The notes beneath the pieces were generated by a model, which did not search any database, was not told where the DNA came from, and saw only the letters and a list, made by a program, of their open reading frames with translations. This document shows, piece after piece, positions 15,307-22,017 of a stretch of DNA of 64,000 bases. Numbering within the stretch: the stretch's first letter is position 1; each line of letters begins with the position of its first letter. This DNA comes from DASQHW01 sp038209365 (lineage in GTDB: Bacteria > Actinomycetota > Acidimicrobiia > IMCC26256 > PALSA-610), in contig JBBQXS010000013.1 in NCBI GenBank assembly GCA_038209365.1, forward strand, positions 1 to 64,000. Reading direction: 5' to 3'. Position numbers and translations under genes: made by a program.

Positions 15307-15927
15307 TCACCGGCGAGTCGGTGAGGTGACACACAACAACAGCGCGGTAAGCCCACCCGCGGGGTACAACGGCTGCTAGCTCGTAGTGGAGCGCGAGCCG
15401 TCACAGAGCCCGAACGTTGTCCGGTCGTAGGACATACCAGGTTTTGAACCATTGCGGCGCGAAAGCTCCGGGTATTCCGTCGACAAGCGCCGAGGGTCGC
15501 TCTCTGCATCAAATCCGCCCACTACATCAAGAGTACTTGGGGACATCACCGTAATGAGTTCGAGTCCCTGAACACTTCGTGTGCGTTTCGGTCAGATGTC
15601 CGGACGTGCCTCGACCTTGTGCAGCGTGACGGCGAACGACGGGGTCAGACGACCTGTGCTCGGCGTGCGGCGGAACCCACATCGGACATGCGTGCCGCGC
15701 CATCCCTATGACCCGCATCTCGACCGGCCGGCGTCCGGGTCCAGTTGCGCGCGTGCGCGCGAGGGTGAATCTCGTGCCGAACGTCCGGTCCCGCGCGTGA
15801 GCGGGCGGCGCGACATGCTGCCGATGTTTGAACGAAAGTCAGTGTGTCTGAAGTCGCGTGTCGCCGACACGTGCGCATGGCACGATGTGGGGGGCGCTGA
15901 ACGTCGGCGTGGTGGGGGATCGAGCAC
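15307..15927. other. 621-base gap, no gene recognised
   Basis: A short CACCG-GCGAGT-CGGTG hairpin at 15309-15324 may end the preceding transcript. GTTCGAGTCCC at about 15557 resembles a tRNA T-loop, but the flanking bases do not pair. Reading frames on both strands are short and lack codon bias. Confidence 0.5.
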
Positions 15928-16572
15928 ATGCGCAAGATCGTGGCAAGCCTTCTCGTTGCGATCGTCGTGGGGGCAGGGAGCGCCCTCGCTGCGATAGGTC
16001 TCATAGGGCCGGCAGACGCGGGGGGCAGACATCATGCGATCACGATCTGTCACCGCACCAATAGCCGAACGAAGCCGTACGTCCGGGTGACCGTCGACGC
16101 CGCGAGCACCGAGTTCGCAGGACACGAAAGACACATCGGCAGCATCTGGTCTCCCGCACGCGCCGACCAATCGATGTGGGGTGACATCATCCCGCCGACG
16201 ACCGACGACCACGCGCGGTCGGTGACGCCACTGAACTGGCACGCAGGCGGCCAGGCGCTGTGGAACAACGGCTGCCGGCCGAAGTTCGGTCCGCCACCGG
16301 AGCCACCGACCATCACGTGCAAGTGGATCAAGGTCGATCCCCCGTCGACGAGCTTCATCACCGTGACGTTCCACGGCACGATCAACGGTATGCCGTTCAC
16401 AAGGAGCGCGAGCTACGGCACCCCGACCCCCCACTGGGCGATCGCCGACATCACCGACCTGACCCATCCTGGTCGACTCCACATCGTCGCCCACGCGACC
16501 TGGACCCTCGGCGCCGGCGCATCACCCGTCGCAGATGTGACCATCGTCTGCCACCCCAAACCGAAGCCATAA
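15928..16572 (+). CDS. secreted protein of unknown function
   Basis: 214 residues. The signal peptide MRKIVASLLVAIVVGAGSAL is followed by AITICHRTNSRTKPYVRVTV and, further on, HIGSIW and DIIPP. This pattern (ICHxT...PYVxxxxD...H...DIIPP) recurs in actinobacterial exported proteins of unassigned role. A second beta-rich half (ITCKWIKVDPPSTSFITVTF) ends in a Cys and a PKPKP tail. Likely extracellular; no catalytic signature seen. Located inside the repeat-bounded interval. Confidence 0.7.
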   Translation: MRKIVASLLVAIVVGAGSALAAIGLIGPADAGGRHHAITICHRTNSRTKPYVRVTVDAASTEFAGHERHIGSIWSPARADQSMWGDIIPPTTDDHARSVTPLNWHAGGQALWNNGCRPKFGPPPEPPTITCKWIKVDPPSTSFITVTFHGTINGMPFTRSASYGTPTPHWAIADITDLTHPGRLHIVAHATWTLGAGASPVADVTIVCHPKPKP

Positions 16573-16811
16573 CGCGACCGACATTCAGACCATCACACCC
16601 ACAAGACCGGATCCCTTGTCCCCCCAGAACGCTTCCAGTCTTCGTCATCGAGCGGAGCCGGCGAGCGATGAGTGCTCCGGGACACGTCACGCACGGATGC
16701 TCATGCGCGCCCAGACGCGTCCGAGTACCTCGACGGGCATCGACGCCGAGTCCGACGAGCGGCTAACGCCCGACTGTTTTCGGTAGACCGACTCCTCGCC
16801 ACTGCGGCGAG

Positions 16812-16867
16812 CGGACGACAGGCGGCCGGGCGACAGCCCCCTTACCTCGCGCCCGGCTGCCGGTCCG
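16812..16867 (-). terminator. hairpin 3' of the STAS gene
   Basis: CGGAC...GGCGGCCGGGCG (16812-16832) faces CGCCCGGCTGCC...GTCCG (16850-16867). It lies 20 bases past the stop of the minus-strand STAS gene and is related in sequence to the hairpin at 19198-19253, also at the end of a minus-strand gene. There is no long T run, so termination strength is uncertain. The rest of the 315-base gap from 16573 shows no gene. Confidence 0.5.
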
Positions 16868-16887
16868 TGGTCGGAACCCGGTCATTG

Positions 16888-17424
16888 CTAGGTCGTCTTG
16901 GGGTGGTACAGCGGATCTTGTCCGACGAGCTCGAGCAGGTCGCGGATCAGCGGTTGGCCGCCGTGCAGCCGGAACGGGAGGTCACGGTCCCAGGCCCGGC
17001 GACGTAGCGTCAGCAACAAGCGGATGCCGTAGCTGTCGATGAACCGCACTCCGTCGATGTCGAGGACGATTTCGCCGCCCGCGTTGTCGACGGCGTCGAT
17101 GACGGCGTCGCGGATTGCTTCGACGGTCGCGATGTCCAAGTCGGCGGGCAGGCGCAACACGACCCGGGAATCGGACTGAGCTTCTTGTATCAGTGCGGCC
17201 GCCTTGCCGGCGTGGTCGGTTTCGATGTCGGGTCTTGGTGCCGGTCGTATGTCGTCGTAGCCGAACACGGCCGGGAGTACCTCGCCGTCGCACATGCGAC
17301 GGACATGGCAGCCGGCCGCACTGGTGGAGGCCACTTCGAAGCCGCCGACCCAGGCGCGCGTGAAGTTGGTCGCCACTTCCACCCGGTCGCCCACAAGGAA
17401 ACTGACATTGGCGATGCGGTTCAT
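16888..17424 (-). CDS. STAS-domain protein with N-terminal small barrel domain
   Basis: 178 residues from ATG 17424, after AGGAGGGA. Residues 1-60 form a small SH3/Tudor-like unit (VGDRVEVATNFTRAWVGGFE ... LPAVFGYDDIRPA) that is clearly related to the free-standing 72-residue protein at 24859-25077. Residues about 80-175 are a STAS domain: VVLRLPADLDIATVEAIRDA, then the core DIDGVRFIDSYGIRLLL with Ser in the position phosphorylated in anti-anti-sigma factors. A role in partner-switching regulation with an RsbW-type kinase is plausible; one lies at 18753-19187. Inference only. Confidence 0.82.
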   Translation of the reverse strand: MNRIANVSFLVGDRVEVATNFTRAWVGGFEVASTSAAGCHVRRMCDGEVLPAVFGYDDIRPAPRPDIETDHAGKAAALIQEAQSDSRVVLRLPADLDIATVEAIRDAVIDAVDNAGGEIVLDIDGVRFIDSYGIRLLLTLRRRAWDRDLPFRLHGGQPLIRDLLELVGQDPLYHPKTT

Positions 17425-17610
17425 CTGCGTCCCTCCTGGTCAAACGAGTTCCGCCCCGCAACGGCCGGAATCGGCAGGGAAAGCGGATGATCAACGGATT
17501 CACTACAGCGCGTCTGACAGTACGCAGGCTGAACTGATCGTCGGTCGCCTACGGCGCGACTCAGCGGGGAGTCGCCGGTCCCGAACGGTGGTGCGCTCCG
17601 ACGTGCAGCG

Positions 17611-17641
17611 TTGAAGGGGGCCGCCGTCCGGCCCCCTTCAA
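17611..17641. terminator. 13-bp perfect hairpin
   Basis: TTGAAGGGGGCCG, a CCGTC loop, and CGGCCCCCTTCAA. A very stable stem with TT/AA at its base and no gene clearly attached on either side; probably a factor-independent terminator or a structured RNA. Confidence 0.5.
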
Positions 17642-17767
17642 CAACGATCCGGCCCGCCCTCCACGTGAATGCTTAAGCGCGAGGATCCATGAACAGGCGC
17701 GCCATTGCGCCGCCATCCCAACCGGCGTCAGTACATCGGTGTGCGAGCTCAAGATCTGAAGGCGGCG

Positions 17768-17844
17768 CGGCGAAGGTCGCCGGCGTGGGAGTGCAAGGTA
17801 TGCGCAAGGCAGTGACCGCAGACTGCTCCACGGGGCGACCTTCC
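17768..17844 (+). repeat. inverted duplicate, copy 1
   Basis: About 77 bases matching the reverse complement of 18311-18386 with one indel and a few substitutions. The last 36 bases (17809-17844) are identical. In one frame both copies encode WECKVC-xx-Q and stop at the same place; the identical part lies mostly after that stop. Confidence 0.7.
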
Positions 17845-17920
17845 CCGCGTAAGCGTAAGGGCGCGGTCAACGTGACAGATCCGGCGATTACCGTGCGCGC
17901 CGACCCTTGACCCGGCCGAG

Positions 17921-17952
17921 GCCCGGCGCGACGATCGACGCGCCGGGCGTTT
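17921..17952 (+). terminator. GC-rich hairpin with short T run
   Basis: GCCCGGCGCG, ACGATCGA loop, CGCGCCGGGC, then GTTT. It sits 10 bases past a stop codon (17908-17910) of a weak plus-strand frame. Factor-independent terminator candidate. Confidence 0.5.
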
Positions 17953-18015
17953 AATGATTCCCCGGCACAAAACACGGTGCGCTCGAGCAGGGCGCATCGT
18001 CTGAAGGCATAGTCG

Positions 18016-18051
18016 AGAAAGGGCTACTTTCCACAGGGGTAGCCCTTTCTT
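18016..18051. terminator. 12-bp perfect hairpin
   Basis: AGAAAGGGCTAC (18016-18027), an 11-base loop, and GTAGCCCTTTCT (18039-18050). The A- and T-rich outer stem makes it look like a bidirectional terminator. Confidence 0.55.
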
Positions 18052-18310
18052 CGCGTAACGAGTTTCCAGTGAGCTCGCCGCGCACCGTCTCCGGCGTCCG
18101 CGACGGATTCGCAAGTCCCGCGCGCACGCCGGCATGGGGTCGCCCCGGCGTTATATTCCTCGGCGCTGGTGTTGCGTCCCCTTGTATGTCCGCCGTCACC
18201 GTTAACGTCCCCGCCCATGCGGCGACGGCCGACACCGCCTGTCCAGCGAAGCTCGAAAAGGACTCGTAACGGTTGACCTTCGAGCATGGGCGGGAGTAGT
18301 GCTAATTCTC

Positions 18311-18386
18311 GGAAGGTCGCCCCGTGGAGCAGTCTGCGGTCACTGCGGGTTGCACACCTTGCACTCCCACGAAGCGGCCTTCGCCG
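18311..18386 (-). repeat. inverted duplicate, copy 2
   Basis: Partner of 17768-17844 on the opposite strand, 466 bases away. The perfect 36-base block is 18311-18346. The coding-like end reads SWECKVCNPQ-stop on the minus strand, but no standard start codon is found upstream in that frame. Confidence 0.7.
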
Positions 18387-18508
18387 GGCCGGCGTCAGGG
18401 TGTTCGTTCGCGCCGGCGAGGCGTACGGTTCGGTGCGGGTCGAGTCGTCTCGGGCTCCCGCCGGATACTGCTCATGCGCGAGCAGAGGGAGTCCGGACGG
18501 CCAACCCG

Positions 18509-18540
18509 CCCCAGGGTGACGTAGGGGTGACACCCTGGGG
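18509..18540. terminator. 10-bp perfect hairpin
   Basis: CCCCAGGGTG and CACCCTGGGG around a 12-base loop. No T run follows. Could be a terminator or a structured RNA element within the gene-poor stretch. Confidence 0.4.
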
Positions 18541-18752
18541 CCAGGCCGACTGGCGATCGTCGGAGGAATGCGCCACGCAAACTCCGTGACCGCCGCGCCC
18601 ACAGCCTTACGACGTTGGAGGTCGCGCTAAACCGCGTTGTAGGAAACCGGCCGGTGCCGCGAAGTTTCGGCAGATGCAATGTCTACGAGTGGGCGGCACC
18701 ACGAACTGTGTGTCCAACACGCGTTCGGTACGCCGCAGGAGGTGGGTAACGC

Positions 18753-19187
18753 GTGTTGTCGTGGGCTGGAATTTTGCTGCTTCGCTTTCCCTACGACGTG
18801 CACGCGGTCGCCGGGCTGCGTCGTCGACTCTGGCAAGAACTTCCAATCGACTCACGCGGTCGAGAGGAGATCGCGGTGATCCTGTGTGAACTCGCCACGA
18901 ACGCGATCCTTCATGGCGCGCCACCGGTGTACGTACAGGTGAACGTCGCCGATGACGTTGCGCGTGTCGAAGTGGAAGACGGCTTCCCGGAGTGGTGCGA
19001 GCCCGCCAAAGACTCTCGTGGAATGATGCTGGTGGACGGCCTCGCATGTCGGTGGGGTGTGGACTACGACAGCGGCCTCGGGAAAGCGGTGTGGGCGGAG
19101 CTCCCGTCCGGTGACCGCAGCACATACGTCGACACCGGACCCCTTGTATCGCTGAGCGTCAGCTTGCGCATTGGCGGGTACCAGTAG
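18753..19187 (+). CDS. anti-sigma-type ATP-binding protein (HATPase_c, RsbW-like)
   Basis: 144 residues from GTG 18753, preceded by GGAGG at 10 bases. It carries the GHKL ATPase boxes: N box ELATNAILHGAP, G1 VEVEDGFP and G2 RGMMLVDGLA. The size is that of stand-alone serine-kinase anti-sigma factors rather than a sensor kinase. Such proteins bind sigma factors or phosphorylate STAS partners; the STAS protein at 16888-17424 is a candidate partner. The N-terminus (WAGILLLRFPYDVHAVAGLR) fits the usual first strand and helix. Confidence 0.8.
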   Translation: MLSWAGILLLRFPYDVHAVAGLRRRLWQELPIDSRGREEIAVILCELATNAILHGAPPVYVQVNVADDVARVEVEDGFPEWCEPAKDSRGMMLVDGLACRWGVDYDSGLGKAVWAELPSGDRSTYVDTGPLVSLSVSLRIGGYQ

Positions 19188-19197
19188 CGCGGCGAGC

Positions 19198-19253
19198 GAA
19201 CGGACGCCAGGCGGCCGGTCCCTTCCCAGGCCCCCCCGGCCGCCGGTCCGTTC
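19198..19253 (-). terminator. long inverted repeat between convergent genes
   Basis: GAACGGAC (19198-19205) pairs with GTCCGTTC (19246-19253) and GGCGGCCGG (19210-19218) with CCGGCCGCC (19236-19244). It fills the gap between the ATPase gene and the end of the small Cys gene and shares sequence with the hairpin at 16812-16867. Confidence 0.55.
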
Positions 19254-19497
19254 AGAACTGCACACCGCAGTAATTGCGGCCGGTCGGTGTCCACACGATG
19301 CACTGCACGGGGTCTCCTTCGTGGCGCACCTCGCGTCCGCGGCAGCCGTCCTGGTCCTCGTCGAGCGTGCAACCCGCGACCGTGCCGTCGACGTGAAGGA
19401 TCACGGCGCCGGGACAGGCGGCCAACGCGGCCTTCAGGGCTCGTGCCGTCGCGGCGCGTGCACAGTCCGCCAGTCCGCGGTCTTGAGCTTCAGCCAA
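19252..19497 (-). CDS. small Cys-rich protein overlapping the ligase gene
   Basis: Up to 81 residues. Codons end in G or C in about 80 percent of cases, so the frame is very probably coding. The sequence ACPGAVILHVDGTVAGCTLD and then GCRGREVRHEGDPVQCIVW ending NYCGVQF has five Cys in the C-terminal 55 residues. ATG 19497 overlaps the ligase end by 64 bases; a TTG just past the ligase stop, after AAGG, may be the true start. Unknown family; an exported or metal-binding role cannot be decided. Confidence 0.5.
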   Translation of the reverse strand: MAEAQDRGLADCARAATARALKAALAACPGAVILHVDGTVAGCTLDEDQDGCRGREVRHEGDPVQCIVWTPTGRNYCGVQF

Positions 19498-20030
19498 TCG
19501 CTCGACCGTTCACCGGGCCGGTACGCCGAGTCGACGCGCTTGGCGACGATGCCTTCGACGTCATGATCCCGGCACGCCGCGAGCACGTCGACGACGTGGC
19601 CCTGTAGCTGCGGTGTCGCACACCAAGCGTCGCCGTTCAATGCAAGACCGTCGAGTCGCGCGCGCCGATGCCGGTACGGCTGGTCGATCACCGGTCCGTC
19701 GAACGCGAGGACATCGAACGCGACGAACGTGAGCGGCGACGTCCGGTTGCGGGCGCCGACGCGTCCGAGTACGCCGTAGAAGTCGCTGGCACGGCCTTGT
19801 CCCGCGACGAGTTCGCCGTCGAGCACGACCGGCGTGTCGAACCGGCCGGCGAGCGGCGCGAGCTCCGGCAACCGTGCCGTCAGGTCGTGGCCACGGCGCG
19901 TCCACACGAGGACCTCGCCGTCGATCGCGACGATGACGCGCCACCCGTCGAACTTCGGCTCCATGACCCAACGGCCGACGAGACGCCGGGGCGCGCTGTC
20001 GGCTGGAACGGCATTTCGCACGACCGACAT
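19434..20030 (-). CDS. minimal ATP-dependent DNA ligase (adenylation domain only)
   Basis: 198 residues, LigD-ligase related. Motif I is MEPKFDGWR with the adenylated Lys, motif III VLDGELV ... DFYGVLGRV, motif IV EGIVAKRVDSAYRPGERS and motif V SDWLKLK. The C-terminal OB-fold needed to clamp DNA in full-size ligases is absent; the chain ends WRTVHAPRRHEP. Some actinobacterial NHEJ-associated ligases are also compact, so this may be complete. Ku lies 9.5 kb away, outside the repeat-bounded interval. Without the OB domain it may need a partner such as Ku. Truncation is the alternative. Confidence 0.8.
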   Translation of the reverse strand: MSVVRNAVPADSAPRRLVGRWVMEPKFDGWRVIVAIDGEVLVWTRRGHDLTARLPELAPLAGRFDTPVVLDGELVAGQGRASDFYGVLGRVGARNRTSPLTFVAFDVLAFDGPVIDQPYRHRRARLDGLALNGDAWCATPQLQGHVVDVLAACRDHDVEGIVAKRVDSAYRPGERSSDWLKLKTADWRTVHAPRRHEP

Positions 20031-20201
20031 CGTGCCATGCGCGAGGTAAGGGTGCGAACGAGTAGAGCGCCTCGCATAACAGCGCCAGACCGGGCAATCT
20101 GCGGGGCGGCCGGGACGATACGCAAGCTCGACGGATCCGGATACGCGTGCTTGCCGCCCCCGCGGGAACTATGGTCCCGGTCCGCGACGAGGGAGGCCGC
20201 G

Positions 20202-20828
20202 ATGGAGACTGGACGTATCGAGCGACTCCTACCACTTGCCGGCGTGCTGTTCACGGTGATCTTCGCTATTGGTTTTCTGACGAGCGGCGACACGCCCGAC
20301 AGTGATTCGCCCGGCGTGAAAGTCGTTGACCACTACGACGACTCCGGGAAGATCTTCTTCGGCGTCATCATGCTTCTGCTTGCGGGCATCGTGTTCATGT
20401 TCTTCGCGGGCGTTCTGCGCCGCCACCTCGCAGCACGCGGGCCGGAATGGCTGGCTACCGTCGTTTTCGGGGGCGCGGTGGTGTACACGGTCGGCCTCGG
20501 CATCTTCCTTTCGTCGCAGATCGCGCTCACCGAGGCCGCGGACGCCAATCAGGCAGCCGCCGCGGAAGCACTGAACGTGATCGACAACAACAACTTCGGC
20601 CCAGCAATCATCGGTTTGGCGGTCGTGCTCCTCGCGAGCGCGTGGCACGTACTGTCGACGCGTTCCCTGCCGCTCTGGCTCGGTTGGATCGCGTTGGTTC
20701 TCGGCATTCTTGCGGTGGCCGGGCCGCTCGGCTTCATCGCCTTTTTGCTCTTCCCGCTCTGGGTGCTCGCCGTGTCAATCGTGCTGTTCCGCGCCGGAAC
20801 AGCGGCGGCTGCGCCTGCAGCGGCATAG
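20202..20828 (+). CDS. multi-span membrane protein, DUF4386-like
   Basis: 208 residues from ATG 20202 after GAGGGAGG. About six membrane helices: LLPLAGVLFTVIFAIGFLTS, IFFGVIMLLLAGIVFMFFAG, WLATVVFGGAVVYTVGLGIF and three more. An outside loop SGDTPDSDSPGVKVVDHYDD follows helix 1. The plan (helix, acidic loop with HY, helices, Ala-rich tail) resembles small membrane proteins of unknown function common in actinobacteria. No transport or enzyme motif seen. Confidence 0.65.
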   Translation: METGRIERLLPLAGVLFTVIFAIGFLTSGDTPDSDSPGVKVVDHYDDSGKIFFGVIMLLLAGIVFMFFAGVLRRHLAARGPEWLATVVFGGAVVYTVGLGIFLSSQIALTEAADANQAAAAEALNVIDNNNFGPAIIGLAVVLLASAWHVLSTRSLPLWLGWIALVLGILAVAGPLGFIAFLLFPLWVLAVSIVLFRAGTAAAAPAAA

Positions 20829-21064
20829 CTGTTCGAGGTAGGACACGGCCGCGCTCGGCGGCGTGCCCCGTCGCGCGGGAACGGCGCAAGCCGGCGCGCC
20901 GGCGCGCCGTAACGCGCCGCGCACGTGGTCACGCCGTGGTCACGAGATTGGGTCGAACGTGTGGGCGTACGCGAACCGACGCGACCCGATGATGTAATGG
21001 CGTTGTTGCAGGTCAGCGCGACCGTGTCCGACGCGGTCCGTCGCGACCGTATGGCGATTGCAGA

Positions 21065-21110
21065 ACAGCCAGTTCTACGCCGAGCCATACGACGTGAGCG
21101 TCTGAGCTGC
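21065..21110 (+). repeat. right copy of 46-base direct repeat (orphan Rieske 3' end)
   Basis: Encodes NSQFYAEPYDVSV-stop, the very end of a KshA-like protein, with no such gene upstream. 33 of 33 bases match 10848-10880 and 10 of the next 13 also match. It marks the far boundary of the 10.2-kb accessory interval. Confidence 0.75.
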
Positions 21111-21152
21111 ACCGTCCGCGTCGGTCAAGCTACGAGCGGACGCACCGTCACT

Positions 21153-21188
21153 CGCGTGCGCGTGACGCCGACGTGTCACGCGCACGCG
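21153..21188 (-). terminator. 14-bp perfect hairpin
   Basis: CGCGTGCGCGTGAC and GTCACGCGCACGCG around an 8-base loop, 29 bases past the stop of the minus-strand gene ending at 21217. Probably its terminator, although no T run follows on the minus strand. Confidence 0.5.
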
Positions 21189-21216
21189 GTCCTGCGTGAT
21201 CGAAGCGTGGAGTCGC

Positions 21217-21657
21217 CTACCTAATGATGGTGACGGGCCGCCCGGCGATCGAGGTCGTGGGCAGGTCACCTGTCACCGGATTGAACAGTGTCAAATCGGC
21301 GCCGGCGAGGGCCTTCTTCCCGACTTTGAAAGCGAACGCTCCGAACGCCTCCACCCGCACGGTGACCGTCTGCGATGTACCGGTACACCGCACACCCGGA
21401 AAGTCGTTGATGAAGAAGCCGCTGCCCTGCGCCAGCTTGTGGCCACTCACCTGGGTCACGAAGACATCTCCGAACGCGACATTGAATGACGGATCACACC
21501 TGAACGTGAGTGGCACGGAAACGGAAGCGCCGAGCGGACCGAGCTTCGGCTGGCCGATCGACAGCTGTGTCGAGATCAGGGCGGACGCCGGCGATGAAAT
21601 CAGGACAAGTGCACTCAGCGCGATCGGCACGACCAAGGCACGACGGAAAAATCGCAT
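21217..21657 (-). CDS. small secreted protein
   Basis: 146 residues from ATG 21657, after GGGAGAGAGAA. The signal peptide MRFFRRALVVPIALSALVLI ends near ASA-LIS. The mature part is beta-rich (STQLSIGQPKLGPLGASVSV, VSVPLTFRCDPSFNVAFGDV, ASVRVEAF-type strands) and has two Cys that could form a disulfide. Looks like an exported Ig-like or adhesin-type domain. No close family recognised. Confidence 0.65.
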   Translation of the reverse strand: MRFFRRALVVPIALSALVLISSPASALISTQLSIGQPKLGPLGASVSVPLTFRCDPSFNVAFGDVFVTQVSGHKLAQGSGFFINDFPGVRCTGTSQTVTVRVEAFGAFAFKVGKKALAGADLTLFNPVTGDLPTTSIAGRPVTIIR

Positions 21658-21885
21658 GGTTCTCTCTCCCTCTGCAGCACTGGTTACCCGCCCGTTGGCA
21701 CGCCGTTTGTAACACGCGGTCACCGCGCTCGCCACCGCAAGAATGAATGGGCGCGGATACCAAAAAAGGGCGTATGTGTTCCGCGCATGCACCCGGGCGG
21801 ACACTGATTGCGGCCTGGCCACGAATGCGTGAGACTCACCGCACCGGGCGACCGACGCGGTCTTCCCGAGGATGCGGAGGTGACC

Positions 21886-22008
21886 ATGTTCGGACGGCTT
21901 CTCGCGCGGCATCACGCCCCCCATGCCGCAACCGGCAAGATCACGTTCTCCCTGACCGCCGCCGCACCGGCGGGGGGTGTGAAGATCGCCTGGATGGTGC
22001 TGGGCTAG
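21886..22008 (+). CDS. 40-residue small protein
   Basis: From ATG 21886, preceded by GGAGGTGACC, a near-perfect ribosome binding site. The sequence MFGRLLARHHAPHAATGKIT and FSLTAAAPAGGVKIAWMVLG is amphipathic then apolar. It ends 9 bases before the glycosyltransferase start and may be a leader peptide for it. No known family. Confidence 0.45.
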   Translation: MFGRLLARHHAPHAATGKITFSLTAAAPAGGVKIAWMVLG

Positions 22009-22017
22009 CGCGCCCGG

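Larger units (their letters stand above)
17425..18752. other. 1.3-kb hairpin-rich stretch without a convincing gene
   Basis: Holds four strong hairpins (17611-17641, 17921-17952, 18016-18051, 18509-18540) and one inverted duplication (17768-17844 and 18311-18386). Frames up to 192 codons exist on the minus strand but run through the hairpins and lack natural domain character. A 36-codon frame at 17705-17815 ends in AWECKVCARQ, and its inverted counterpart ends in SWECKVCNPQ, suggesting degraded copies of a small CxxC protein. Confidence 0.5.
20829..21216. other. 388-base gap holding repeat copies
   Basis: No gene. It contains GCCGTGGTCACGAGATTGG near 20931-20949, a one-base variant of a sequence at 10916-10933, the right 46-base repeat at 21065-21110, and a 14-bp hairpin at 21153-21188. 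CGGCGCGCCGGCGCGCCG near 20894 is self-complementary. Confidence 0.6.

Noticed and set aside
15550..15575. tRNA-like T-loop (GTTCGAGTCCC)
   Set aside because: The five bases on each side do not pair and no acceptor or anticodon arm can be built.
17689..17910. 73-codon frame from ATG 17689 ending before a terminator
   Set aside because: First half lacks codon bias, and a different frame over the same bases is better conserved between the two inverted copies.
18069..18269. 66-codon frame ending NVPAHAATADTACPAKLEKDS-like
   Set aside because: Overlaps hairpin-rich sequence, no ribosome site, no support beyond openness.
18024..18602. 192-codon minus-strand frame
   Set aside because: It passes through the inverted duplication and a perfect hairpin and shows no domain or ribosome site.
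17425..18752. CRISPR array
   Set aside because: Repeats are a single inverted pair and unrelated hairpins, without regular spacing or spacers.
10848..21110. Integrase or transposase inside the interval
   Set aside because: No frame carries tyrosine- or serine-recombinase or DDE-type motifs, so the mobile-element reading stays indirect.
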